Origin: Pseudomonas sp. SJZ079
GTDB lineage: Bacteria; Pseudomonadota; Gammaproteobacteria; Pseudomonadales; Pseudomonadaceae
Assembly: GCF_007993865.1 (NCBI RefSeq)
Contig: NZ_VIUH01000018.1
Span: forward strand, 1-64,000
Direction: 5' to 3'
DNA length: 64,000 nucleotides
Shown one piece after another: positions 20,797 to 29,098 of this stretch. How positions within the stretch are numbered: position 1 is the stretch's first letter; each line of letters begins with the position of its first letter. The translations under genes and the position numbers were made by a program. The notes beneath the pieces were generated by a model, which did no database searches, was not told where the DNA came from, and saw only the letters and a list, made by a program, of their open reading frames with translations.

Positions 20797-20879
20797 GCGC
20801 GGTTGTCTAGCTGGAGGCGCTTGATCGTGGGAGCTTGAAAGCCGGCCCGGCATGCATATTTAGTCAGCTAAAGTGCATT

Positions 20880-20906
20880 CCTGCCGGTTCCAGTTCGCTC
20901 GGCAGG
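20880..20906. other. hairpin downstream of cysNC
   Basis: CCTGCCG (20880-20886) and CGGCAGG (20900-20906) form a perfect 7-bp stem with a 13-base loop, and flanking CAT/ATG can extend it past one mismatch. There is no U-tract. It precedes the strong terminator at 20939-20995. Confidence 0.4.
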
Positions 20907-20938
20907 CATGACAGCTGCTCGAACGGCTCCATGGATCG

Positions 20939-20995
20939 CCAGCCAACAAAAAAGCCCCGCACATGAACCATGTGCGGGGCTTTTTTGTTGGCTGG
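20939..20995. terminator. bidirectional terminator, perfect 27-bp stem
   Basis: The arms 20939-20965 and 20969-20995 are exactly complementary around a 3-base loop (AAC). The GC-rich core GCCCCGCACATG is bordered by A6 on one side and T6 on the other, so it works in both directions. It separates convergent cysNC and zapG. The perfect pairing continues 9 bases outward on each side beyond the GC-rich core and its A6/T6 tracts, longer than needed for termination. Confidence 0.93.
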
Positions 20996-21038
20996 ACAGT
21001 AGCCGGTCGTTGTCGCTGCGACTGGCCGATCAATCCAC

Positions 21039-21479
21039 TCAGCGCTTGCTCTTCAAGCCGTAGTTTTCGTCGAGCATACCCGGTACATCGGCGCTTTTAG
21101 GGGCATAGTCCTTGGGCATTTCATCGTTCTTCGGCGTGCTTATACGTTCGCGTTTTACGCTGCCTTCGTCGGCATGCAAGGCGGCGAGCAAGCGTTGCCG
21201 CGTCAGTTCGTCAAGCGCTAAGCGATTGGCGCCTTCGGATAAGTGCTCCTGCACATCCTGGTAGTTCTGGGTGAGTTTCTTCACCAGATTGGCGGTGGTG
21301 TTGAAATGGGTTACCACCTCGCTCTGGTAAGCGTCGAAACGGGCCTGCATGTCGTCCAGCTGGCGCTGTGTGCGGCCGGGGGCTGCATTGGGCGCAAGGC
21401 GGGCAATCAAGAAGCCAATGGCGACACCGGCGACCAGGGTGAGGGCCGGTAGCAACCAGGCTGTGAGCGTCTGTTCCAC
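21039..21479 (-). CDS. zapG: ZapG/YhcB-family (DUF1043) inner-membrane protein
   Basis: A 146-residue protein with one N-terminal transmembrane helix (about residues 7-26, AWLLPALTLVAGVAIGFLIA) and a long cytoplasmic coiled coil from about 35 to 100 containing the family block LTQNYQDVQEHLSEGANRL. YhcB/ZapG in E. coli connects the divisome, cell-wall elongation and envelope homeostasis. The start is a GTG at 21479 with GAGGAAGGA upstream. It is monocistronic, convergent with cysNC and divergent from the hydrolase gene. Confidence 0.9.
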   Translation of the reverse strand: MEQTLTAWLLPALTLVAGVAIGFLIARLAPNAAPGRTQRQLDDMQARFDAYQSEVVTHFNTTANLVKKLTQNYQDVQEHLSEGANRLALDELTRQRLLAALHADEGSVKRERISTPKNDEMPKDYAPKSADVPGMLDENYGLKSKR

Positions 21480-21619
21480 GAGTCCTTCCTCTCTAAACGG
21501 CTTTGCTTTACGTTAACGGCTGGAACCTGCGCTGTATACCGCAATGCAATGCCAAAATCAGTCTGGCGCAGGCTGTCAGCTAGACGAGTCGACCCAGTTC
21601 GAGGTCACGGAGTTCACCG

Positions 21620-22249
21620 TTGCTCAACCGCGAAACCCCCACATTGATCGATGGCCCTTGTGGCCAGTTGCAAGCCCTGTTTCTCGAAGTGCCCGATGCG
21701 CGGGGCGTTGCGCTGATCTGCCACCCCAATCCGGTGCAGGGCGGCAGCATGCTCAACAAGGTCGTTTCGACCCTGCAGCGCACCGCGCGCGATGCCGGTC
21801 TGGCCACGTTGCGTTTCAATTACCGTGGCGTCGGCGCCAGTGCCGGAACCCATGACATGGCAAGCGGCGAGGTCGATGATGCCGAGGCCGTGGCCCGCTG
21901 GTTGCGCACCCAGTACCCGCACTTGCCATTGACCCTGATGGGTTTCTCCTTTGGCGGCTTTGTCGCCGCCAGCCTGGGCGGGCGCCTGGAAAACCAGGGT
22001 GTTGAATTGGTGCAGCTGTTTATGGTCGCCCCGGCGGTCACGCGGCTCGCGGTAGACACGCCGCTGCCGCAGCGGTGTCCGCTGACCCTGATTCAGCCGG
22101 AAGACGATGAGGTGATCAGCCCGCAGGCGGTTTATGACTGGTCGGCGGCGCAGGAGCGTCCCCATGAGCTGCTGAAAGTGGCAGAATGTGGGCACTTTTT
22201 TCACGGCAAGCTCACCGATTTAAAGACAATGGTTTTGCCGCGTCTTTGA
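21620..22249 (+). CDS. alpha/beta-hydrolase, dienelactone-hydrolase-like
   Basis: A cytoplasmic alpha/beta-hydrolase (209 residues) with no signal peptide. The nucleophile elbow is GFSFGG (serine at about residue 115), preceded by the HPNPVQGGSMLNKVV loop that contributes the oxyanion hole. An acid follows in QPEDDEVISP and a histidine in AECGHFFHG. This matches the COG2945 group of small predicted esterases; the substrate is unknown. The start is a TTG at 21620 with CGGAG eight bases upstream. It lies 46 bases before trpS and may be cotranscribed with it. Confidence 0.85.
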   Translation: MLNRETPTLIDGPCGQLQALFLEVPDARGVALICHPNPVQGGSMLNKVVSTLQRTARDAGLATLRFNYRGVGASAGTHDMASGEVDDAEAVARWLRTQYPHLPLTLMGFSFGGFVAASLGGRLENQGVELVQLFMVAPAVTRLAVDTPLPQRCPLTLIQPEDDEVISPQAVYDWSAAQERPHELLKVAECGHFFHGKLTDLKTMVLPRL

Positions 22250-22295
22250 TTCCTGGTTGCAGTCTGACCCGCGCCTAACCTGACAAGCGAACGCC

Positions 22296-23657
22296 ATGAC
22301 CACTCGTATCCTTACCGGCATCACCACCACCGGCACGCCGCATCTCGGCAACTATGCGGGCGCGATTCGCCCGGCCATCGTCGCCAGTCGCGACGCCAAC
22401 GTGGAGTCCTTCTACTTTCTCGCCGACTACCATGCGCTGATCAAGTGCGATGATCCGGTGCGCATCCAGCGCTCGCGCCTGGAAATTGCCGCGACCTGGT
22501 TGGCTTGCGGCCTGGATGTCAGCAGGGCGACCTTCTATCGTCAGTCCGACATCCCGGAAATTCCCGAGTTGTGCTGGCTGCTCACCTGCGTGGCTGGCAA
22601 GGGCCTGCTCAATCGTGCGCATGCCTACAAGGCCTCGGTGGACAAAAATGTCGAAGCCGGCGAAGACCCGGATGCCGGCGTGACCATGGGGCTGTTCAGC
22701 TACCCGGTGCTGATGGCGGCGGACATCCTGATGTTCAACGCGCACAAGGTGCCGGTCGGCCGGGATCAGATCCAGCACGTGGAGATGGCCCGCGACATCG
22801 CGCAGCGCTTCAATCATTTGTTCGGCCAGGGCAACGAGTTGTTCACCCTGCCTGAAGCGGTGATCGAAGCAGAAGTGGCGACCCTGCCAGGGCTGGACGG
22901 GCGCAAGATGTCGAAAAGCTACGACAACACCATCCCACTGTTTGGCAGTGCCAAGCAGCTTAAGAGCGCGATTGCCCGCATCGTCACCGATTCAAAGCTG
23001 CCGGGCGAGGCGAAAGACCCGGACAGCTCGCACTTGTTTACCCTCTATCAGGCGTTTGCCAGCTCCGTGCAGCAGGCCGAGTTTCGGGCCGACCTGTTGG
23101 CTGGTCTGGCCTGGGGCGAGGCCAAGCAGCGCCTATTTGAATTGCTCGATGCTGAGCTGGGCGAGGCGCGCGAGCGCTATCAGGCCCTGATCGGCCAGCC
23201 GGCCGAGCTTGAGGACATTCTCCTGGCTGGCGCGGCCAAGGCGCGCAGGGTAGCCACTCCGTTCCTCGGTGAGCTGCGCGAGGCGGTCGGCCTGCGCTCG
23301 TTTCGCGAACAGGTCAAGGTGGCTGGCGAGGGCAAGAAAAAGGCGGCCAAGAGCGCGCGCTTCGTCAGTTTTCGCGAGCCCGATGGCAGCTTCCGCTTCC
23401 GCTTCCTGGCTGCCGACGGCGAGCAGCTGTTGCTCTCGCGCCCCTTCAGCGACCCCAAGACGGTCGGCGTTGTCAGTCAGCGGCTGATCGCTCAGGGCGC
23501 TGATGCTCTGGAATTGCGTGAGGACGAGGGCGATCAGTTCACTCTCTGGCTGGATGGCGAGTGTCTGGCCGACAGCCCGGCCTATGCCGATCCAGAGGAG
23601 CTGGACGCCGCCATGTTGCGTCTGCGCGATATCATCGCCGGGTTGGCGGGAGCCTAG
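22296..23657 (+). CDS. trpS: tryptophanyl-tRNA synthetase (long Pseudomonas form)
   Basis: TrpS charges tRNA-Trp. The class I signatures are present: TGTPHLGNY (HIGH-like) near the N-terminus and KMSKS ([10 protein letters not shown]). At 453 residues it is over 100 longer than the usual bacterial enzyme of about 330. The extra part is C-terminal (about residues 340-453), rich in basic residues at its start ([11 protein letters not shown]) and then a small beta-rich domain. Similar long forms are known in Pseudomonas; the role of the extension is not clear from sequence. The catalytic part is complete. Confidence 0.95.
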   Translation: MTTRILTGITTTGTPHLGNYAGAIRPAIVASRDANVESFYFLADYHALIKCDDPVRIQRSRLEIAATWLACGLDVSRATFYRQSDIPEIPELCWLLTCVAGKGLLNRAHAYKASVDKNVEAGEDPDAGVTMGLFSYPVLMAADILMFNAHKVPVGRDQIQHVEMARDIAQRFNHLFGQGNELFTLPEAVIEAEVATLPGLDGRKMSKSYDNTIPLFGSAKQLKSAIARIVTDSKLPGEAKDPDSSHLFTLYQAFASSVQQAEFRADLLAGLAWGEAKQRLFELLDAELGEARERYQALIGQPAELEDILLAGAAKARRVATPFLGELREAVGLRSFREQVKVAGEGKKKAAKSARFVSFREPDGSFRFRFLAADGEQLLLSRPFSDPKTVGVVSQRLIAQGADALELREDEGDQFTLWLDGECLADSPAYADPEELDAAMLRLRDIIAGLAGA

Positions 23658-23728
23658 GGTCAGAGCGATAGTCGAGGCTCTAGGCCGACTGCGCGGCAGA
23701 ATTCGCCACAGTTAACACTGGCGACAGA

Positions 23729-23757
23729 TTGCCAATTCAGGGGGGCGTCGCTAAAGT
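23729..23757 (+). promoter_or_regulatory. promoter of zapE
   Basis: TTGCCA (23729-23734), a 17-base spacer and TAAAGT (23752-23757) lie 34 bases upstream of the zapE ATG. The -35 matches five of six consensus bases. Confidence 0.6.
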
Positions 23758-23791
23758 GTCGGCCCCGTTTTTACTTGCCTGGCTAACGAAT

Positions 23792-24886
23792 ATGACACCG
23801 CTAGAGCGCTATCAGGCCGACCTCGAACGCCCCGACTTCTTCCATGACGCTGCTCAGGAAACGGCAGTGCGTCATTTGCAGCGTCTGTACGACGAGCTGG
23901 TGGCTGATGGGCAGAGCAAGTCCGGGCTGTTCGGCAAGCTGTTTGGCAAGAAACCCCAGGGGCCGGTAAAAGGCCTGTACTTCTGGGGAGGTGTCGGCCG
24001 CGGCAAGACCTATCTGGTCGATACTTTTTTCGATGCCCTGCCGTTCGAGCAGAAGATGCGCACCCACTTCCATCGATTCATGAAGCGGGTTCATGAGGAA
24101 ATGCGCACGCTCAAGGGCGAGAAGAATCCGCTGACCATCATCGGTCGGCGTTTCGCCGATGAGGCGCGGGTGATTTGCTTCGACGAATTTTTCGTCTCCG
24201 ACATTACCGACGCGATGATTCTCGCCATGCTGCTGGAGGAACTGTTCAAGAACGGTGTCAGTCTGGTGGCGACTTCCAACATAGTGCCGGACGGTCTGTA
24301 CAAGGATGGCTTGCAGCGTGCGCGCTTCCTGCCGGCCATCGCCCTGCTGAAGCAGCACACCGAGATCGTCAACGTCGACAGCGGTGTGGACTACCGTCTG
24401 CGTGCCCTGGAGCAGGCCGAGTTGTTCCACTGGCCGTTGGATGTGGCGGCCGAAGAAAGCCTGCAGAAGAGCTTCACTAGCCTGTTACCCGAGCACTGCG
24501 CGGTGCAGGAAAACGAGGCATTGATGATCGAAAATCGCGCCATCACCGCGCGCAAGGTCGGCGATGACGTGGCCTGGTTCGAGTTTCGCGAGCTGTGCGA
24601 TGGCCCGCGCAGCCAGAACGACTACATTGAACTGGGCAAGATCTTCCACGCCGTATTGATCTCCAATGTCGAGCAGATGAGCGTGGCCAAGGAGGACATG
24701 GCGCGGCGTTTTATCAATCTGGTGGATGAATTCTACGACCGCAACGTCAAGCTGATCATCTCCGCCGAAGTGGAGTTGAAAGATCTCTACACCGGTGGGC
24801 GCCTGACCTTCGAGTTCCAGCGTACCCTGAGCCGGCTGCTGGAAATGCAGTCCCATGAATTTCTCTCGCGGGCGCACAAGCCCTGA
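23792..24886 (+). CDS. zapE: ZapE, AFG1-family cell-division ATPase
   Basis: ZapE (364 residues) is an AFG1-like P-loop ATPase. In E. coli it associates with the Z-ring late in constriction and is needed under heat or low oxygen. Walker A is GGVGRGKT at residues 66-73; Walker B is VICFDEFFVSDITDAM, and a conserved RFINLVDEFYDRNVKLI block lies near the C-terminus. The ATG at 23792 gives the standard N-terminus MTPLERYQADL; the longer frame would read through the promoter. A terminator follows. Confidence 0.95.
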   Translation: MTPLERYQADLERPDFFHDAAQETAVRHLQRLYDELVADGQSKSGLFGKLFGKKPQGPVKGLYFWGGVGRGKTYLVDTFFDALPFEQKMRTHFHRFMKRVHEEMRTLKGEKNPLTIIGRRFADEARVICFDEFFVSDITDAMILAMLLEELFKNGVSLVATSNIVPDGLYKDGLQRARFLPAIALLKQHTEIVNVDSGVDYRLRALEQAELFHWPLDVAAEESLQKSFTSLLPEHCAVQENEALMIENRAITARKVGDDVAWFEFRELCDGPRSQNDYIELGKIFHAVLISNVEQMSVAKEDMARRFINLVDEFYDRNVKLIISAEVELKDLYTGGRLTFEFQRTLSRLLEMQSHEFLSRAHKP

Positions 24887-24902
24887 TCCGCGATGCACTG
24901 AT

Positions 24903-24924
24903 AAGGCTGCCGATGGGCAGCCTT
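24903..24924. terminator. terminator between zapE and the GlxA-type regulator
   Basis: AAGGCTGCC (24903-24911) and GGCAGCCTT (24916-24924) form a perfect 9-bp stem with a 4-base loop, followed by CTTGTT. It lies between convergent genes. The U-tract is poor. Confidence 0.6.
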
Positions 24925-24938
24925 CTTGTTGGGTGCAA

Positions 24939-25943
24939 TCAGGCGGGGCTGTCCTGGTGGTGAAACTGGCGGCGGTACTGGTTGGGTGACAGTTCGGTGT
25001 GCTGGCGGAACAGGCGGGCGAAGAAGCTGGCATCGTCATAGCCGACTTCGTAGCTGATGGTCTTGATGCTCTTGCGAGTGGCGCTGAGCAGCCCCTTGGC
25101 GGTTTCGATGCGTAACCGCTGCAGGTAGTGCAGGGGCTTGTCGCCGGTAGCGGCCTGGAAGCGTCGCATAAAGTTGCGGATGCTCATGCCGTGTTCGCGG
25201 GCAACGTCCTCGAAGCGGAACTTGTCGGCGAAGTGATCCTCCAGCCATTGCTGAATTTGCAGGATGGTCAGGTCGTGGTGCAGCTTCTGCCCGCCAAACC
25301 CGATGCGCCCGGGGGTGTAACTGCGCTGCACTTCATAGAGGATATCGCGAGCGACGCCCTGCGCCACGCTGGCGCCGCAAAAGCGTTCGATCAGGTAGAT
25401 ATACAGGTCGCAGGCCGAGGTGACGCCGCCGGCGCAGTACAGGTTGTCGGCATCCGACAGGTGTTTTTCCTGATTCAGCAATACCTTGGGGAAGCGCTCG
25501 GTGAATTCGTTGAAGAAGCGCCAGTAGGTGGTCGCTTCCTTGCCATCGAGTAACCCGGCCTGCGCCATCCAGAACACGCCGGTGGCTTCGCCGCAGATCA
25601 CGCTGCCGGATGCATGGCGCTCTCTGAGCCAGCTGAGTATCTGTGGGTGGCGCTGGCAGAGGGCATCGAAATCATCCCAGAAGGCCGGCAAAATGATCAG
25701 GTCGGCGTTATCCAGAGGGCCGTCGACCGGCATCAGTACGCCGCTGAAGCTGCGCACGGCTTGCCCGTCCGGGCTGACCAGGCGAATGTCGAAGGTCGGC
25801 GTCAGGCCGAGGCCCTGTTGCTTGCCGTAGCGCAGGCTGGCCATGTGAAAGAAGTCTTTGGCCTGCATCAGGGTCGAGGCGAATACACCCTCGGTGGCGA
25901 GAATGCTGACGCGTTTGAGTGGTGTGGGCTGCGCAATAGTCAT
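24939..25943 (-). CDS. GlxA-family AraC-type transcriptional regulator
   Basis: A 334-residue regulator with an N-terminal DJ-1/PfpI-like (class I glutamine-amidotransferase-like) domain at about 12-200 and a C-terminal AraC/XylS double helix-turn-helix at about 230-330 (MSIRNFMRRFQAATGDKPLHYL, then ISYEVGYDDASFFARLFRQHTELSPNQYRRQF, given here as two pieces of the HTH region). In this family the N-terminal domain probably senses small nitrogenous or amino-acid-derived ligands. The elbow cysteine is C117, but in the context CGEATG instead of the usual C-T-G. The divergent neighbour is the acyl-CoA dehydrogenase, a possible target; the ligand is unknown. Confidence 0.88.
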   Translation of the reverse strand: MTIAQPTPLKRVSILATEGVFASTLMQAKDFFHMASLRYGKQQGLGLTPTFDIRLVSPDGQAVRSFSGVLMPVDGPLDNADLIILPAFWDDFDALCQRHPQILSWLRERHASGSVICGEATGVFWMAQAGLLDGKEATTYWRFFNEFTERFPKVLLNQEKHLSDADNLYCAGGVTSACDLYIYLIERFCGASVAQGVARDILYEVQRSYTPGRIGFGGQKLHHDLTILQIQQWLEDHFADKFRFEDVAREHGMSIRNFMRRFQAATGDKPLHYLQRLRIETAKGLLSATRKSIKTISYEVGYDDASFFARLFRQHTELSPNQYRRQFHHQDSPA

Positions 25944-26139
25944 CGTTATTGTTCTTATGGGTTAAAGGCTGAGCCCTATTACCTCTGAGGTGGCTCGAGG
26001 TCGCTTAGGGGTAAAGTGGTCACGAGACGGCTGGATCGTCTTATTTTTTGGCGTATGTGTCCAGTGTGATCGAGGGGGCTACTGCCCTACAGTCGTGGCT
26101 TATCAATGCGGCTCTCAGCCCGCTTTCTTAGGTGCCAGG

Positions 26140-27276
26140 ATGATTCCAAGAACTATTTTCAGCTCCGACCATGAACTCTTTCGCGACAGTGTGCGCAAGT
26201 TTCTCGAACAGGAGGCGGTGCCATTCCACCAGCAGTGGGAGAAGGATGGCCATATCGATCGTAAGTTGTGGAACAAGGCAGGCGAGGCCGGGATGCTCTG
26301 TTCGCACATTCCCGAAGAGTATGGCGGCATGGCCGTGGACTTCCTCTACAGCGCCGTGGTGATCGAAGAGGTCGGCCGTTTGGGGTTGACCGGGATTGGC
26401 TTCTCTCTGCACTCCGACATCGTTGCGCCTTACATCCTGCATTACGGCTCCGAGGCGTTGAAACTCAAGTACCTGCCCAAGCTGGTCTCGGGCGAGATGG
26501 TCACGGCTATTGCCATGACCGAGCCGGGCGCGGGCTCCGACTTGCAGGGTGTGAAAACCACGGCCGTGCTGGACGGCGACGAGTACGTGATCAATGGCTC
26601 GAAGACCTTCATTACCAACGGCTATCTGGCCGACCTGGTGATCGTCGTCGCCAAGACCGACCCGAAGGCCGGCGCCAAGGGCACCAGCCTGTTTCTGGTT
26701 GAGGCCGACTCTCCTGGTTTTTCAAGAGGCAAGCGCCTGGAGAAGGTTGGGATGAAGGCTCAGGACACCTCCGAGCTGTTCTTTCAGGATGTGCGTGTGC
26801 CCAAGGAGAACCTGCTCGGGCAGGCTGGCATGGGCTTCGCCTACCTGATGCAGGAATTGCCGCAGGAGCGCCTGACTGTGGGGGTTGGCGCGCTGGCTTC
26901 GGCTGAGGCGGCGCTGCAGTGGACCCTGGATTACACCCGTGAGCGCAAGGCCTTCGGCAAGGCCATTGCCGACTTCCAGAACACCCGTTTCAAACTGGCT
27001 GAGATGGCCACGGAGATTCAGGTGGGTCGGGTGTTTGTCGATCGCTGTCTGGAGCTGCACTTGCAGGGCAAGTTGGATGTGCCGACTGCGGCCATGCTCA
27101 AGTACTGGGGCACTGATCTGCAGTGCAAGGTGCTGGATGAGTGCGTGCAGTTGCACGGTGGCTACGGTTTCATGTGGGAATACCCGATCGCGCGCGCCTG
27201 GGCCGACGCCCGTGTCCAGCGCATCTACGCGGGCACCAACGAAATCATGAAGGAGATCATCGCGCGTTCGTTGTAG
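26140..27276 (+). CDS. acyl-CoA dehydrogenase
   Basis: A flavoprotein of 378 residues that introduces the alpha-beta double bond into an acyl-CoA, passing electrons to ETF. Signatures are AMTEPGAGSDLQG and the C-terminal QLHGGYGFMWEYPIARAWAD. The base of medium-chain enzymes (E in YEGT) is replaced: here the site reads YAGTNE. A glutamate at residue 243 in LPQERL occupies the position used by isovaleryl-CoA and long-chain acyl-CoA dehydrogenases, which suggests a branched- or long-chain substrate. The ATG at 26140 starts at the usual helix; the longer frame upstream is not conserved-looking. I see no clear promoter in 25944-26139. Confidence 0.9.
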   Translation: MIPRTIFSSDHELFRDSVRKFLEQEAVPFHQQWEKDGHIDRKLWNKAGEAGMLCSHIPEEYGGMAVDFLYSAVVIEEVGRLGLTGIGFSLHSDIVAPYILHYGSEALKLKYLPKLVSGEMVTAIAMTEPGAGSDLQGVKTTAVLDGDEYVINGSKTFITNGYLADLVIVVAKTDPKAGAKGTSLFLVEADSPGFSRGKRLEKVGMKAQDTSELFFQDVRVPKENLLGQAGMGFAYLMQELPQERLTVGVGALASAEAALQWTLDYTRERKAFGKAIADFQNTRFKLAEMATEIQVGRVFVDRCLELHLQGKLDVPTAAMLKYWGTDLQCKVLDECVQLHGGYGFMWEYPIARAWADARVQRIYAGTNEIMKEIIARSL

Positions 27277-27312
27277 CTGCGAGCGTATTCGCGAATAACG
27301 CTGCTGCTGAAA

Positions 27313-27343
27313 AAAAGCCCGGTATCGCTGATGCCGGGCTTTT
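27313..27343. terminator. bidirectional terminator between the acyl-CoA dehydrogenase and tas
   Basis: A 13-bp stem (27313-27325 and 27331-27343, one G-T pair) with a 5-base loop has AAAA on one side and TTTT on the other. It separates convergent genes. Confidence 0.88.
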
Positions 27344-27370
27344 GCATGGCTGAACGAGCGCCTGAGATTC

Positions 27371-28408
27371 TCAGGGGGCCGGGTTGGGTTGCGCTCTGTG
27401 GATCGCCTCGATGCCTGCCAGTACCTCATCGCTCAGCTTCAGCTCGATGCTGGCTAGGTTTACATCCAATTGTTCCAGGGTTGTCGCGCCGATGATGTTG
27501 CTGGTCACGAACGGCTGCGCAGTGACAAAGGCCAGGGCCATCTGTGCCGGATTCAGGCCATGTTCGTGGGCCAGGGCCACATAGCGCGAACAGGCCGCTG
27601 TGGATTGAGGATTGGTGTAGCGGGAAAAGCGGCTGAACAGGCTGATTCGGGCGTTAGCCGGGCGGGCGCCGCCCTCGTATTTTCCGGAAAGCATGCCGAA
27701 GGCCATTGGCGAATAAGCCAGGAGCCCGCATTGTTCGCGCATGGCAACTTCTGCAAGGCCAACTTCGAAGCTGCGGTTGAGCAGGTTGTACGGATTCTGG
27801 ATCGATACCGCACGTGGCCAGCCGCGGCTTTCCGCCAGCTGCAGGAGCTTCATGGTGCCCCAGGGCGTATCGTTGGACAGGCCTATATGGCGAATCTTGC
27901 CTGCTGTGACCTGTTCGTCGAGTGCCTCAAGGGTCTCTTCCAATGGCGTGAACTCGCTGTCCTGGTGGCGATAGCCGAGTTGGCCGAAGAAATTGGTCGG
28001 GCGCTCCGGCCAGTGCAGCTGGTAGAGATCGATCCAGTCGGTCTGTAGGCGCTGGAGGCTGGCGTCCAGGGCTGCGGTTATGTGCTTGCGGTTATGCTTG
28101 AGCTGGCCGTCTCTGATGTAATTGATGCCATTGCCTGGGCCGGCAATTTTGCTGGCGAGGATCCAGTCGGAGCGATCACCGTGTTGTTTGAAGTAGTTGC
28201 CGATGATCTGCTCGGTCTTGCTGTAGGTCTCGGCGCGCGGCGGGACGGGGTACATCTCTGCGGTGTCGATAAAATTCACCCCGGCCGCCTTGCTGCGCTC
28301 GATCTGGGCGAAGGCGTCGCTGGCGGTATTTTGCTCGCCCCAGGTCATGGTGCCGAGGCACAGGCTGCTGACGCGCAAATCCGTTCGGCCTAGTTGGCGG
28401 TGATCCAT
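27371..28408 (-). CDS. tas: Tas-type NADP-dependent aldo/keto reductase
   Basis: Aldo/keto reductase of 345 residues, very like E. coli Tas: the segments LGTMTWGEQNT, FIDTAEMYPVPPRAET, LHWPERPTNFFG and NPYNLLNRSFEVGLAEV align closely from memory. The catalytic tetrad is represented by D in FIDTAEMY, Y in AEMYP, K in LASKIAGP and H in QLHWP. Tas suppresses tyrosine auxotrophy in starved E. coli; the natural substrate is not established. The ATG at 28408 has a strong GGAGGAACTC ribosome-binding site, which decides against the upstream in-frame ATG at 28435. Confidence 0.92.
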   Translation of the reverse strand: MDHRQLGRTDLRVSSLCLGTMTWGEQNTASDAFAQIERSKAAGVNFIDTAEMYPVPPRAETYSKTEQIIGNYFKQHGDRSDWILASKIAGPGNGINYIRDGQLKHNRKHITAALDASLQRLQTDWIDLYQLHWPERPTNFFGQLGYRHQDSEFTPLEETLEALDEQVTAGKIRHIGLSNDTPWGTMKLLQLAESRGWPRAVSIQNPYNLLNRSFEVGLAEVAMREQCGLLAYSPMAFGMLSGKYEGGARPANARISLFSRFSRYTNPQSTAACSRYVALAHEHGLNPAQMALAFVTAQPFVTSNIIGATTLEQLDVNLASIELKLSDEVLAGIEAIHRAQPNPAP

Positions 28409-28584
28409 TTCGAGTTCCTCCGGCAAAACAGCCATACAATCAGGTTGTATTTATTTTCGCAATCGGCATAATTGCGCACCTCTTTCTGCAGTGGAAGTGA
28501 TGCGCCGCCTGCCGAAGAATCTTGCCGTGTGACGGACGCGCTGACCCGAGCCCCCGATAGCGTCTGTATCCGGCTGCCTTTGAC

Positions 28585-28613
28585 TTGTCAAAGTACGCAC
28601 TATTCAGTAAGAT
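28585..28613 (+). promoter_or_regulatory. promoter of rplM-rpsI
   Basis: TTGTCA (28585-28590), a 17-base spacer and TAAGAT (28608-28613) lie 43 bases before rplM. The -35 sits inside a 6-bp inverted repeat (TTTGAC-TT-GTCAAA, 28580-28593). Confidence 0.65.
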
Positions 28614-28628
28614 CCGCCGTCTAATTTA

Positions 28629-28644
28629 TCAGGGCGGCCCCTGA
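28629..28644 (+). promoter_or_regulatory. hairpin in the rplM leader, possible translational control site
   Basis: TCAGGG (28629-28634) and CCCTGA (28639-28644) form a perfect 6-bp stem with a CGGC loop. The 3-prime arm overlaps TGAGG (28642-28646), the only ribosome-binding-like sequence before the rplM ATG at 28656. In E. coli L13 represses its own mRNA through the leader; this hairpin is a candidate for the same role here. Confidence 0.45.
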
Positions 28645-28655
28645 GGCTATAAAGA

Positions 28656-29084
28656 ATGAAGACTTTTACTGCTAAACCGGAAACAGTTAAGCGCGACTGG
28701 TTCGTCGTCGACGCTGCTGGTCAGACCCTGGGTCGTCTGGCCACCGAGATCGCGAGCCGTCTGCGTGGCAAGCACAAGCCGGAGTACACTCCGCACGTTG
28801 ATACCGGTGACTACATCGTCGTGATCAATGCTGAGCAGATCCGCGTTACTGGTGCTAAGACCACCGACAAGATCTACTACTCACACTCCGGTTTTCCGGG
28901 CGGGATCAAGTCGATCAACTTTGAAAAGCTGATCGCCAAAGCTCCTGAGCGCGTGATCGAGACCGCGGTCAAGGGCATGCTGCCTAAGAACCCGCTGGGT
29001 CGCGACATGTATCGTAAGCTGAAAGTCTATGCGGGCACTGCACACCCTCATACTGCTCAGCAGCCCCAAGAACTGAAGTTTTAA
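28656..29084 (+). CDS. rplM: 50S ribosomal protein L13
   Basis: L13 (142 residues) is an early-assembly protein of the large subunit that binds 23S rRNA. The N-terminus ([21 protein letters not shown]) and the C-terminal [21 protein letters not shown] with AGTAHPH are characteristic. Length is exactly typical. It leads the two-gene rplM-rpsI operon under the promoter at 28585-28613, with a leader hairpin that may allow feedback by L13. Confidence 0.99.
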   Translation: MKTFTAKPETVKRDWFVVDAAGQTLGRLATEIASRLRGKHKPEYTPHVDTGDYIVVINAEQIRVTGAKTTDKIYYSHSGFPGGIKSINFEKLIAKAPERVIETAVKGMLPKNPLGRDMYRKLKVYAGTAHPHTAQQPQELKF

Positions 29085-29098
29085 CGGAATAGTTCATT

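Noticed and set aside
18787..20853. A 688-codon open frame on the minus strand opposite cysD-cysNC
   Set aside because: It is an antisense shadow: the sense strand encodes the full CysNC with every motif, and the antisense product (rich in H, Q, R, G) has no recognisable domain. High GC codon use keeps this frame open.
26001..26139. An upstream extension of the acyl-CoA dehydrogenase by 50 codons
   Set aside because: The extra residues are cysteine- and tryptophan-rich without family similarity, and the conserved first helix begins right after the ATG at 26140.
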